7,025 nt of DNA from Clostridia bacterium (GCA_017632155.1 JAGBRZ010000199.1:1-7025); one strand, 5' to 3'; positions 1-6,636 are shown, counted from the stretch's first letter. Made by a program: numbers and translations. Notes: a model not told the origin generated them from the sequence alone.

Positions 1-713
1 AGATTTTCGGATTCCAGCCCCATATTCAAAGGAATGATAGCAACCTCCTCGCCCGTCGTCACGTCGTTCACGCGGATATTGTTCAGCATCTCAACCGTGA
101 TGCCCTTTTCGTTTTTTCTGATATAACATTCCAAACGGTAAACGTATTCCCCGTCACAGTCAATCCCTTGGGAAGGCCAGTTCGGTGTGATCGAGATCGG
201 CTTTACGTCCAGAAGACGGAAATCCTCGTCCCAATAATGCATTTCCGATTCGCTCGTTGTGATATACTGCCTTGTATTTTCGTTATAGGTAATTTCATAA
301 AGGTCAAATTTCGGAAGCGTATGGGTTTTTACGAGCGTTAAGGTTTCCGCATCTACAATATACATGATATTGGAGGTCGGCGAAACAAGATCGCAACAAT
401 GTGTAATGGCAATCGTATTGTCATTGGGATTGTAAGCACCGTCGTTGGCATGACCGAGCATGAGATCCTCGCTGAAGGCAATGACCTTCTGCGTGGAAAG
501 ATCGTATTTCACGATCACACAGTGGAGAGAATCCTTGCTGATCATGAATTCATAGAGGTGCTTCCCGTCCGAACAACCGCCCTGCACCCACGGCAACAAA
601 ATTTCACCGCTTGTGACACGGTCGATCGAAAGATTTTTTTCCGCAACGATTTCGGTTGTCAGAGCCTTTCCCGAATGAATCGGCGCCGTATTGATATTTT
701 TATAATTTTTCAT
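1..713 (-). CDS. Predicted beta-propeller protein, N-terminal part (runs off left edge)
   Basis: An open frame starts at an ATG (711-713) and stays open to position 1, giving 237 complete residues with no stop; the C-terminus is outside the window. I do not recognise a named family. The translation alternates short beta-strand-like stretches with turns rich in D, N and G, as in WD40/YncE-like propellers. Examples are VIVKYDLSTQKVIAFS (about residues 67-81) and NIMYIVDAETLTLVKTHTLP (about 115-134). A GHANDGAYNPNDN motif lies at 87-99. The start MKNYKNINTAP has no signal peptide or membrane helix, so the protein is probably cytosolic. The ribosome site is weak (GCGAG about 7 nt before the ATG). 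It is divergent from the GH95 gene across about 180 nt, which suggests shared control. A sugar-binding, lyase-like or scaffold role is possible but unproven. The frame is secure; the function is not. Confidence 0.72.
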   Translation of the reverse strand, partial: MKNYKNINTAPIHSGKALTTEIVAEKNLSIDRVTSGEILLPWVQGGCSDGKHLYEFMISKDSLHCVIVKYDLSTQKVIAFSEDLMLGHANDGAYNPNDNTIAITHCCDLVSPTSNIMYIVDAETLTLVKTHTLPKFDLYEITYNENTRQYITTSESEMHYWDEDFRLLDVKPISITPNWPSQGIDCDGEYVYRLECYIRKNEKGITVEMLNNIRVNDVTTGEEVAIIPLNMGLESEN

Positions 714-795
714 GATGATTCTCGCTTGCGTAGTCAAAAAGCTTGAGCCCTTTCAAACGCATGGGAATCGCAAGGAAAAAAGCAAAAGAGCATCC

Positions 796-824
796 TTGCC
801 TTCGGTAGAAAATTATGTTATAAT
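796..824 (+). promoter_or_regulatory. Predicted sigma-A promoter of the GH95 gene
   Basis: TTGCCT (796-801) is followed after 17 nt by a perfect TATAAT (819-824), and a TG one base before it (816-817) makes an extended -10. Transcription would begin near 831, leaving a leader of about 60 nt before the ATG at 893. The -10 region also lies in the upstream DNA of the divergent gene at 1-713, for which I could not assign a convincing -35/-10 pair. Confidence 0.75.
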
Positions 825-846
825 GAGGGAAAAAGAAAACGATGCG

Positions 847-865
847 TACGACAGAAAAAGTCGTA
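847..865. promoter_or_regulatory. Inverted repeat TACGAC-N7-GTCGTA in the GH95 leader
   Basis: Two perfect 6-bp arms, TACGAC (847-852) and GTCGTA (860-865), flank an A-rich 7-nt centre. The repeat lies about 16-35 nt downstream of the predicted start of transcription. The placement suits an operator for a dimeric repressor of the sugar-locus type. It could equally form a short hairpin in the mRNA, but it has no T run and is not a terminator. The arms are visible in the sequence; the regulatory role is inferred. Confidence 0.4.
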
Positions 866-892
866 AAACCATCTAATATGTGAGGTATATCC

Positions 893-3136
893 ATGAACAG
901 ACATATTTATACAATGCACAAGCCCGCTTCCTGGCACGGTGAGCTATGGCGCGAGGCACTTCCCCTTGGCAACGGTCTCACAGGTGTACTCGTACCGGGT
1001 GCGATTGCCGATGAAAGCATTCAATTTAACCGTCACGACCTTTGGCATGGCAAGGGAGACGGTGGATCCGTTCCGGATATCACGGAAACCTTTCAAAAAA
1101 TGCGGGATTTCATTGATCGGGAGGATTATGTTTCCGCAAATCAAGATAACATCCTGCACGCGTTGCGCGAAAAAGGATATTTTGCGTATTGCGAGTCACC
1201 CTACCCATTGGGATGGCTGGATTTGAAATTCACTCCCGACGGTATGTTCCGCCACTATCGACGAGGCGTAAATATGCGCACGGGAGAAGCCTTTGTCGAA
1301 TTTACGGTGAACGGATGTCGGTACCGCAGAGATATGTTCGTCTCTCGCGACAGCGATATTTCGGTCATCCGCATGAGTGCCGAAAAGCCGTTCACGACCA
1401 CATATGATTTCCGTTTGTTTGAAGAAACAGGTTCATGGGAAACCACGAAAAATCGCATCATCCGAACGGCACAAAACGGGAAATCAGCCGCAAATTTGCA
1501 GTTTATAGGAGAATTTGCCTCCGAAGTATCGGAAAAGAAGCTTGTTGTCACAGGGCAGGAATATATGATCCTGATCCGATGCTCCTCCAATGGTTCATCA
1601 GCAGAAATCCCCAAATTCTGCGGAGAAACCTATAATTCCCTGCTGAAAAAGCATACTGCCCTGCACACACCTCTGTACGATGCCGTAACCATAGAGCTGG
1701 AAGAAGACACCGCATTTGCCGTTTCCAACGAGCGTATGCTCGAGGAGGCATACGACGACGTGGCATCTCCCGCTCTGCTGGAACGTCTGTGGCGATTCGG
1801 CAGATATTTATTTATCTCCGCCGCAGCCAAGGATGGCAATCCCGTACCGCTTTACGGACTTTGGCACGGTGACGATCATCTGCAATGGTGTCAGTACGTT
1901 GCCAACGAAAACGTGGAAATGACCTATTGGCATACCATGGCAGGCGGACTTTCCTATGCGATTCCCGCTCTGCTTCACTACTATACTGACAAAATCGATA
2001 AATTCCGCGAATGCGCCCGACAGGTTTTCGGAATGAAGGGAATCTGGATTTCCGCATACACCACGCCCCATTCCGCCGGTCTTTGCGTTCCCGTGGCGGT
2101 AATCAGCAACTGGATCGGTTGCGCAGGGTGGCTTTGCCGTCATTTTTGGGAATATTACGTTTACACAGGAGACGAAAAGCTTTTAAGGGAGGAAATCCTT
2201 CCCTTCATGTATGAGGCGGCACTCTTCTTGCGCGAATACACCGTCATAGAAAACGGAGTCGCGCGACTGTATCCTTCCGTTTCCCCCGAAAACACCCCAA
2301 AAAATCTCTTTGATCTCCCCACGCAATCTGCCACCGGACACAGATGCCCTGCCGTTCAGAACGCCACTATGGATTTTGCAATCATGAAGGAATTGCTCAC
2401 AAACCTCCTTGACGGCATCGAAATCACAGGGTTGTATATCGAAGAAGCTCCTTCCTTCCGCGAGCTCCTTGAAAAGATTCCTCCGTATTTTATCAATCGC
2501 GAGGGCGCCGTACAGGAATGGATGCATCCGAATCTGGAAGATAATTACGCCCACAGACACCTTTCTCATATTTATCCCGTTTTTCCCGGCATGGAGGTAA
2601 CGGCGCAAAACGATCCCTCGCTGTTTGAAGCATTCCGGAAAGCCGTAGATCTCCGTAAGCTCGGAAGCCAATCCAATTGGTCTCTGACACATATGGCAGG
2701 TATCTACGCCCGTTTTGGTGAAGGAGAAAAAGCTGCAGAATGTCTGGATATCATGGCAAAAAGCGTGCTTCTGGACTCTCTTTTCACCATTGCGAATGAT
2801 TGGCGCGGCATGGGGATCACTCTCCCCTGGGGTAATCCTCCCGTCCAGCTGGATGCGGTTTTCGGCACCGTCAACGCCATCCAGGAAATGATATTCTGCA
2901 GACAGAAGGATGCTTTGTCTATCCTGCCTGCGCTACCGAAAAAACTGCACGCCGGTTCCGTCCGCGGAATGGTCTTTCCCGAGGGCAAGATCGATATCGC
3001 ATGGAATATTCCCGAACAGGTAGAAGTGACCGTACACGCACATCGCACATTGGATACGGATATTCTGCTGGCAGGCAAAAAAATGTGCCACATTCATCTT
3101 GCCGCCGGAGAGAAAAAAACGATCCCGTTCCGCTAA
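893..3136 (+). CDS. Glycoside hydrolase family 95 protein (alpha-L-fucosidase / alpha-L-galactosidase type)
   Basis: The 747-residue protein is a usual length for GH95, an inverting family that removes terminal alpha-L-fucose or alpha-L-galactose. The N-terminal domain has the family opening LWREALPLGNGLTGVLVPG (residues 18-36). The catalytic (alpha/alpha)6 barrel covers roughly 290-660. The two asparagines that with an aspartate activate water appear as N338 and N340 in ANENVEMTYW, the general acid as E466 in PSVSPEN, and the aspartate as D654 in VQLDAVFG. HRHLSHIYPVFPG (554-566) is another family motif. A C-terminal beta domain follows. The ATG at 893 is preceded by TGAGGT about 8 nt upstream. 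There is no signal peptide, so cytosolic action on imported oligosaccharide is likely. The gene is monocistronic, with its own promoter and a terminator after it. It diverges from typical GH95 (NRHDLW in place of the usual NE..LW), so the exact substrate is uncertain. Confidence 0.88.
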   Translation: MNRHIYTMHKPASWHGELWREALPLGNGLTGVLVPGAIADESIQFNRHDLWHGKGDGGSVPDITETFQKMRDFIDREDYVSANQDNILHALREKGYFAYCESPYPLGWLDLKFTPDGMFRHYRRGVNMRTGEAFVEFTVNGCRYRRDMFVSRDSDISVIRMSAEKPFTTTYDFRLFEETGSWETTKNRIIRTAQNGKSAANLQFIGEFASEVSEKKLVVTGQEYMILIRCSSNGSSAEIPKFCGETYNSLLKKHTALHTPLYDAVTIELEEDTAFAVSNERMLEEAYDDVASPALLERLWRFGRYLFISAAAKDGNPVPLYGLWHGDDHLQWCQYVANENVEMTYWHTMAGGLSYAIPALLHYYTDKIDKFRECARQVFGMKGIWISAYTTPHSAGLCVPVAVISNWIGCAGWLCRHFWEYYVYTGDEKLLREEILPFMYEAALFLREYTVIENGVARLYPSVSPENTPKNLFDLPTQSATGHRCPAVQNATMDFAIMKELLTNLLDGIEITGLYIEEAPSFRELLEKIPPYFINREGAVQEWMHPNLEDNYAHRHLSHIYPVFPGMEVTAQNDPSLFEAFRKAVDLRKLGSQSNWSLTHMAGIYARFGEGEKAAECLDIMAKSVLLDSLFTIANDWRGMGITLPWGNPPVQLDAVFGTVNAIQEMIFCRQKDALSILPALPKKLHAGSVRGMVFPEGKIDIAWNIPEQVEVTVHAHRTLDTDILLAGKKMCHIHLAAGEKKTIPFR

Positions 3137-3212
3137 TAAAATTCGTCGGCCAAGGATAAACATCGTCATTTGCCCCACCCCTTGAACGATTTCATGTATT
3201 CCTTCCGCAACG

Positions 3213-3250
3213 AAAAAGGACGAAGAATTTAACAATTCTTCGTCCTTTTT
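3213..3250. terminator. Bidirectional intrinsic terminator between convergent genes
   Basis: A perfect 17-bp stem (3213-3229 with 3234-3250) closes on the loop TAAC. The left arm begins with AAAAA and the right arm ends with TTTTT, so each strand ends in a U run after a GGACGAAG-type stem. It lies 76 nt after the GH95 stop and 49 nt after the DUF4434 gene's stop on the other strand, so it can end both transcripts. Confidence 0.92.
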
Positions 3251-3299
3251 ATTGAAATTTACTCAAAATAGATAGACATTCCGTTTTTTACTGATTTTT

Positions 3300-4286
3300 T
3301 CAATTTTCCAATGTTTTTTCAACGATTTCGTGCTTTTTTCTGAATTTTTGATATTCTTCAAAGTATCTTACGGAATCGGGATGTCCGCAATATGCAATGG
3401 TAGACGGCTCGTTAAACATACCGAGATATTGATAACAAAGCACAACGTCAACGTAAGGAGAGATCGCCTCAAGCTGCTTTTCCACACGATCCATAGAAGC
3501 CGGAATCAAAGCACTACGGTATACGTCCGCTTCAAATTCAAACACCTCCATATCTGCCCAAAGTGCGCTTCTGCCCGCCGCATCGTGTGCGGCACGAAGA
3601 GCCTTATAGTATGCGCCCGTCTGATCGGGGGTGGATTTGCGAACACCGATCTCATCCTGATAGGCGATGATATCCACGTCAAGTTGCTTAAGCTGCTCCA
3701 CATACTCCTCGTCTGCAACAAGAATGTTCGTCCCGTAAGGAGCGATCAAGGTCTTTGTATGAGGCGCGATTTTGTGCGCGTGTGCGCTGTAAGCATTGAC
3801 GTATGTAATGAATTCTTCGAGAAAATGACCTTTTATACAGGTTTCATCTGGAAAATACCAGCCGTAAAAGCTCTTATGGCTTCCGTACTGCGCACAAAGC
3901 TCATCCATCGCCTTGAAGGCGCGCGCGGTTACCTCGGGAGAGGTCATATTTTCATAGGTGTGAGTCCATACGCCGTAGAAGCCGCAGGAAACGAATACCT
4001 TCATATCGCATTTATCACATTCATCAAGCAAGACCCCGATAGGATCATTGCAAACCATATCTTCGGGAAAAGGAAAAATATCGGTTTCGAAATATGCCTC
4101 CGCTTCATTCTCGTAAACGAGAGAGGAACACATCAAAACAACGTATTCCATACCCATATGGTACATTTCTCTGACCTTCGCGCGCCATTGCTCGTCCGTA
4201 AATCTGCGGCAGATGGGATTCCAATACTTGCCCTCAGGCTTATTGTGATGTCTGAATTCAAACCAGGTACCTTTTATTGTTTTCAT
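3300..4286 (-). CDS. DUF4434-type TIM-barrel protein, putative glycoside hydrolase
   Basis: The 328-residue protein has the look of the DUF4434 family, uncharacterised TIM-barrel proteins resembling glycosidases. It opens with GTWFEFRHHN. Later strands include MEYVVLMCS (about 46-54), MKVFVSCGFYG (95-105), SFYGWYFPDE (139-148), VDIIAYQDEIGV (204-215), ALWADMEVFE (241-250) and VDVVLCYQYLG (279-289). E148 and E247 end the presumed fourth and a later strand, as acid/base and nucleophile do in clan GH-A; that parallel is inference. There is no signal peptide, so it is probably cytosolic. Ten cysteines are spread through the chain, which would fit a reducing compartment. The ATG at 4286 is chosen; an in-frame TTG three codons upstream (4295) is possible but lies almost on the purine-rich AAGGCGG. 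It follows the TIM-barrel isomerase gene by 48 nt and is last in the minus-strand group. Substrate and reaction are unknown. Confidence 0.8.
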   Translation of the reverse strand: MKTIKGTWFEFRHHNKPEGKYWNPICRRFTDEQWRAKVREMYHMGMEYVVLMCSSLVYENEAEAYFETDIFPFPEDMVCNDPIGVLLDECDKCDMKVFVSCGFYGVWTHTYENMTSPEVTARAFKAMDELCAQYGSHKSFYGWYFPDETCIKGHFLEEFITYVNAYSAHAHKIAPHTKTLIAPYGTNILVADEEYVEQLKQLDVDIIAYQDEIGVRKSTPDQTGAYYKALRAAHDAAGRSALWADMEVFEFEADVYRSALIPASMDRVEKQLEAISPYVDVVLCYQYLGMFNEPSTIAYCGHPDSVRYFEEYQKFRKKHEIVEKTLEN

Positions 4287-4334
4287 GGATATCAATACCG
4301 CCTTATCCTCGAATTTAACTAAAAAAAGATGCCG

Positions 4335-5183
4335 TTATTCCCACCAACCCAGATTCGGTTTGGGCTGGGAAATGACCGTTGGTTTTTTACCGCCGAAAAG
4401 CTCTTCGGCATTGAGCATAAGGTCAGCATGGCAAAGCGAGCGATCACGCAGAATTGTTTTCGGACATACAAAAGACAATTCATACACCCAAGGACCTTGA
4501 TAGCCTATCTCGGCAAGGATGGAAAGCACCTCCTGCCAATCGATTTTGCCTTCGCCGGGCAACCAATGGCGCTCGTTTACAAAATCGTAGTCAGAAATAT
4601 GCGTTGTAATGATTTTGTTGTTAATATTTCTCATAAAATCTGCGAGCGGTTCCGAAAGAAGGTGATTGGTATCAAAACAAGCACGCAAATCCTCATGAGC
4701 AGAAAGAAGCTCCGCGATTTCCGCTGAATTTTTTCCAAGACAGGTTCGGGGGAGATTTTCCACCGCGATCACCGCACCGTTTACGTTTGCAATTTCTGCA
4801 AGACGCGCAAGGCTCTTTTTCGCGGTTTCCATACGAACACCTCTTTCTTCCTTGATCGGCTCCCCACTTGGGTGTAATACGAAAATTTTAATACCAATCG
4901 AAGCGCCTTTTTCTATCAATCCGCGATAATATTCAACAGTTTTGTCTGCAAGCGAGGGTGCAGAAATGTCTATTTCCGTAAAAGGCATAAAGGGTAAGTG
5001 CATGGAATGTAATTTTATGTCGTATTTTTCCGCAAGTGTACGCGCGTTATCATAATCAAAGCAAGCATATCCTTCCATACCGTCGGAAATTTCCATAACA
5101 GAAAGTCCTGCCGCGCGAAAGGAAGCCAAGTTTTCTTCCGTAATATGTCCGCAAGGGGTTGAAAGTCCGATCTTATAATACAT
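4335..5183 (-). CDS. Xylose isomerase-like TIM-barrel protein (sugar isomerase/epimerase family)
   Basis: The 282-residue protein belongs to the AP endonuclease 2 / xylose isomerase-like TIM-barrel superfamily, which includes IolE and ketose 3-epimerases. Strands and metal-ligand positions are visible: LHSMHLP (58-64), FVLHPSGE (101-108), AVENLP with E142, CFDTNH with D171 and H174, THISDYD with H195, and VYELSF with E235. E142, D171, H195 and E235 match the order of the four metal ligands in D-tagatose 3-epimerase, and the D-x-x-H pair also matches. A divalent-metal sugar isomerase or epimerase, or a related lyase or dehydratase, is therefore likely. The exact substrate cannot be read from sequence. 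No signal peptide is present. The ATG has TGAGGT about 5 nt upstream. It probably forms a transcription unit with the DUF4434 gene 48 nt downstream; a 111-nt leader separates it from the small membrane gene. Confidence 0.85.
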   Translation of the reverse strand: MYYKIGLSTPCGHITEENLASFRAAGLSVMEISDGMEGYACFDYDNARTLAEKYDIKLHSMHLPFMPFTEIDISAPSLADKTVEYYRGLIEKGASIGIKIFVLHPSGEPIKEERGVRMETAKKSLARLAEIANVNGAVIAVENLPRTCLGKNSAEIAELLSAHEDLRACFDTNHLLSEPLADFMRNINNKIITTHISDYDFVNERHWLPGEGKIDWQEVLSILAEIGYQGPWVYELSFVCPKTILRDRSLCHADLMLNAEELFGGKKPTVISQPKPNLGWWE

Positions 5184-5219
5184 AAGTACCTCACAAATAA
5201 TATTGATGATTTGAATTTT

Positions 5220-5228
5220 ATTTTATCA
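5220..5228 (-). promoter_or_regulatory. Possible extended -10 promoter element before the TIM-barrel gene
   Basis: Read on the minus strand, TGATAAAAT is an extended -10 (TG-N-TAAAAT) about 37 nt before the ATG of the TIM-barrel gene. The matching -35 position (17 nt upstream) holds only TTACTC, a poor match. If real, it would allow the isomerase and DUF4434 genes to be expressed apart from GH43. Confidence 0.35.
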
Positions 5229-5237
5229 TAGTTTTGC

Positions 5238-5257
5238 GGCGGGAGTAAGCCCTCGCC
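5238..5257. other. GC-rich hairpin in the leader between the small membrane gene and the TIM-barrel gene
   Basis: GGCG (5238-5241) pairs with CGCC (5254-5257), and GG (5242-5243) with CC (5251-5252), with T5253 bulged and a 7-nt loop. No T run follows on either strand, so it is not a typical intrinsic terminator. It stands out in an otherwise AT-rich gap and may stabilise or separate transcripts. Confidence 0.35.
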
Positions 5258-5294
5258 CTATAATAAGGGGAATGCCGTACGAAATTATGTAATA

Positions 5295-5543
5295 CTATGC
5301 TTTTGTTGCCCGATTTATTCTTAAAATGAACACTATCGAAAGAATCAATGAAAGCAAGAGATATAACAAGTACGGCAGGTCGCAAAGCTTAGATACAAAA
5401 CCATCAAATCCATTAAACAGACAATTGATGGTAACCGCTCCAACATAGATTATAACAAAACCTACAAATACTATAAGAAAAGAGGAAACAAACAAAGAAA
5501 ACAAGCCAAATTTTCTTTGTATCTTTGATTTATTTTGTTTCAT
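5295..5543 (-). CDS. Small two-helix membrane protein, unknown function
   Basis: The 82-residue protein is not one I recognise. It has a basic N-terminus (MKQNKSKIQRK), a first hydrophobic segment at about 14-38, a polar loop at about 40-55 holding C41 and C54, a second segment at about 56-74, and a basic tail (RINRATKA). By the positive-inside rule both ends face the cytosol and the loop is outside, forming a helical hairpin. The coding status is well supported: AAAGGAGGG (AGGAGG core at 5551-5556) lies 7 nt before the ATG, the strongest ribosome site in the window. It follows the GH43 stop by 37 nt, so it is probably cotranscribed with it. The gene is clearly more AT-rich than its neighbours, which could reflect hydrophobic codons or a separate origin. 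A role in transport or signalling cannot be claimed from sequence. Confidence 0.75.
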   Translation of the reverse strand: MKQNKSKIQRKFGLFSLFVSSFLIVFVGFVIIYVGAVTINCLFNGFDGFVSKLCDLPYLLYLLLSLILSIVFILRINRATKA

Positions 5544-5550
5544 AAGTGTC

Positions 5551-5556
5551 CCTCCT
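5551..5556 (-). promoter_or_regulatory. Strong ribosome binding site AGGAGG of the small membrane gene
   Basis: A perfect AGGAGG lies 7 nt before the ATG at 5543. It is the main evidence that this short frame, preceded by only 37 nt after the GH43 stop, is a real gene. Confidence 0.85.
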
Positions 5557-5580
5557 TTTTCTCATGATATCAAAATCGCC

Positions 5581-6528
5581 TTAAAATGTCATCTTCCACT
5601 CCCGAGTCATCTTGATCGGCAAAATATCTCCGTTTTCATCAAAAGGCATATCGTCTATGCACATAAAACGAGCATTACCGGCGCGGATAGAGTTGTGGTG
5701 ACGATGGTACACCATCAGATATCTGTCCTGTTCAGGAAGATAGAAGTACCCGTTATGACCGGGACCGTTGGCAAACTCACAGTCCCCAGTTTGGAGAATG
5801 GTTCTGTAATTGCTGAAATCCTCGAAAAGCGATTTTGCGCGAGCAACGTTAACGTGATAAGTTCCGGCACTCCAATTACCTGCGGACCACATAAAATAAT
5901 ACTCCTCACCGCGCTTAAAGACACATGGTCCTTCCACATAGTCGGGAGGCGTGATTTCCTTGAATATCTCACCGTCCGAAAACGGAACAAATCCATTCAT
6001 TTCCTCGTTCATGATTGCAATATTGCAGTGTCCCCAACCGCCGTACAAAAGATAGATCGTGCCGTCATCATCCTTGAAAAGATGCGCATCAATGGGCTGT
6101 GCCCCGTGATGAAAGCCATTCACAAGGGGGCTATCCATCAAAGCACGAAAAGGTCCGACAGGCGAGTCTGAAACAGCGATCTCCAAGCCACCCTTTGTTT
6201 CCTCGCTGTGAATATCGCCCGAAGCAAAAATATAGTAATACTTTCCATCCTTATCAATAACAGTAGGAGCCCAAATAGCTCGGGTCGCCCAAGGAAAACC
6301 GCTCATATCGATGATATCCTCGTGCTTCTCCCAATTGACCAAATCGGCAGAAGTAAAGCAAACCTGATTCTTCTGCTCATCAAAAGGCAAGGAACGCGTA
6401 GCGTAAATCACATACATTCCTTCATAAATTCGAGCCTCCGGATCCGCATACCATCCATCATCAATAGGGTTTTTCAAAATTTTTTCTGAGGCATTCATAA
6501 ACAAATCACCATATTTTTTATTATCCAT
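5581..6528 (-). CDS. Glycoside hydrolase family 43 protein (arabinosidase/xylosidase type)
   Basis: The 315-residue, single-domain protein has the five-bladed beta-propeller pattern of GH43, inverting enzymes acting on arabinose- or xylose-containing glycans. The three expected acidic residues are visible: D29 in WYADPEARIYEG (general base), D147 in QPIDAHLF (pKa modulator) and E199 in DYVEGPCVF (general acid). The stretches FTSADLVNWEKHE (58-70) and AIWAPTV (84-90) are typical of the family, and GPGHNG and YHRHH supply histidines often found near the active site. The ATG at 6528 is chosen, with AAAGGA 10 nt upstream; the frame continues in-phase to 6642, but a strong promoter lies inside that extension, so the longer protein is unlikely. 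There is no signal peptide, so it is probably cytosolic and active on imported oligosaccharides. It is first in the minus-strand group. Subfamily and exact sugar are undetermined. Confidence 0.88.
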   Translation of the reverse strand: MDNKKYGDLFMNASEKILKNPIDDGWYADPEARIYEGMYVIYATRSLPFDEQKNQVCFTSADLVNWEKHEDIIDMSGFPWATRAIWAPTVIDKDGKYYYIFASGDIHSEETKGGLEIAVSDSPVGPFRALMDSPLVNGFHHGAQPIDAHLFKDDDGTIYLLYGGWGHCNIAIMNEEMNGFVPFSDGEIFKEITPPDYVEGPCVFKRGEEYYFMWSAGNWSAGTYHVNVARAKSLFEDFSNYRTILQTGDCEFANGPGHNGYFYLPEQDRYLMVYHRHHNSIRAGNARFMCIDDMPFDENGDILPIKMTREWKMTF

Positions 6529-6576
6529 AATCTGAACATCCTTTTTTTCATTTTTGAAGATGTGCTTTTTGGGTAT

Positions 6577-6606
6577 ATTATGCCTAAAAAACACTCCCAT
6601 TGTCAA
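6577..6606 (-). promoter_or_regulatory. Predicted sigma-A promoter of the GH43 gene and downstream genes
   Basis: On the minus strand a perfect TTGACA (6601-6606) is followed after 18 nt by CATAAT (6577-6582), five of six matches to the -10 consensus. Transcription would start near 6570, leaving about 42 nt before the GH43 ATG at 6528. It decides the GH43 start, because longer in-frame starts lie upstream of it. Confidence 0.78.
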
Positions 6607-6636
6607 GCGGCTCTTTCTTCCCGTCGGGTATAATAT

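Noticed and set aside
399..746. A 115-codon plus-strand frame over the left-edge gene
   Set aside because: It is antisense to the beta-propeller frame, which is open across 237 codons and has propeller-like periodicity. No ribosome site was seen.
714..892. A promoter for the left-edge gene
   Set aside because: Only AT-rich -10-like strings (CATAAT, TATAAC) occur on the minus strand, without a -35 at a proper distance, so none is annotated.
700..894. A 64-codon minus-strand frame in the divergent promoter region
   Set aside because: It lies over the GH95 promoter and leader, its translation is of low complexity, and it overlaps the start of the left-edge gene in another frame.
2183..2692. 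A 169-codon minus-strand frame inside GH95
   Set aside because: It is antisense to a stretch holding conserved GH95 motifs (SPEN, HRHLSH) and has no family features of its own.
3330..4322. A 330-codon plus-strand frame opposite the DUF4434 gene
   Set aside because: It is the antisense shadow of a gene with clear fold motifs. Its translation shows no recognisable domain, and it runs through the DUF4434 start region without a ribosome site.
5238..5257. The hairpin as an intrinsic terminator after the small membrane gene
   Set aside because: No T run follows the stem on either strand.
5695..6171. A 158-codon plus-strand frame inside GH43
   Set aside because: It is antisense to the part of GH43 with the catalytic D147 and E199, and no domain is recognisable.
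6600..6634. A plus-strand promoter TTGTCA with TATAAT at 6629-6634
   Set aside because: The spacer is 23 nt, too long for a sigma-A promoter, and no plus-strand gene follows.
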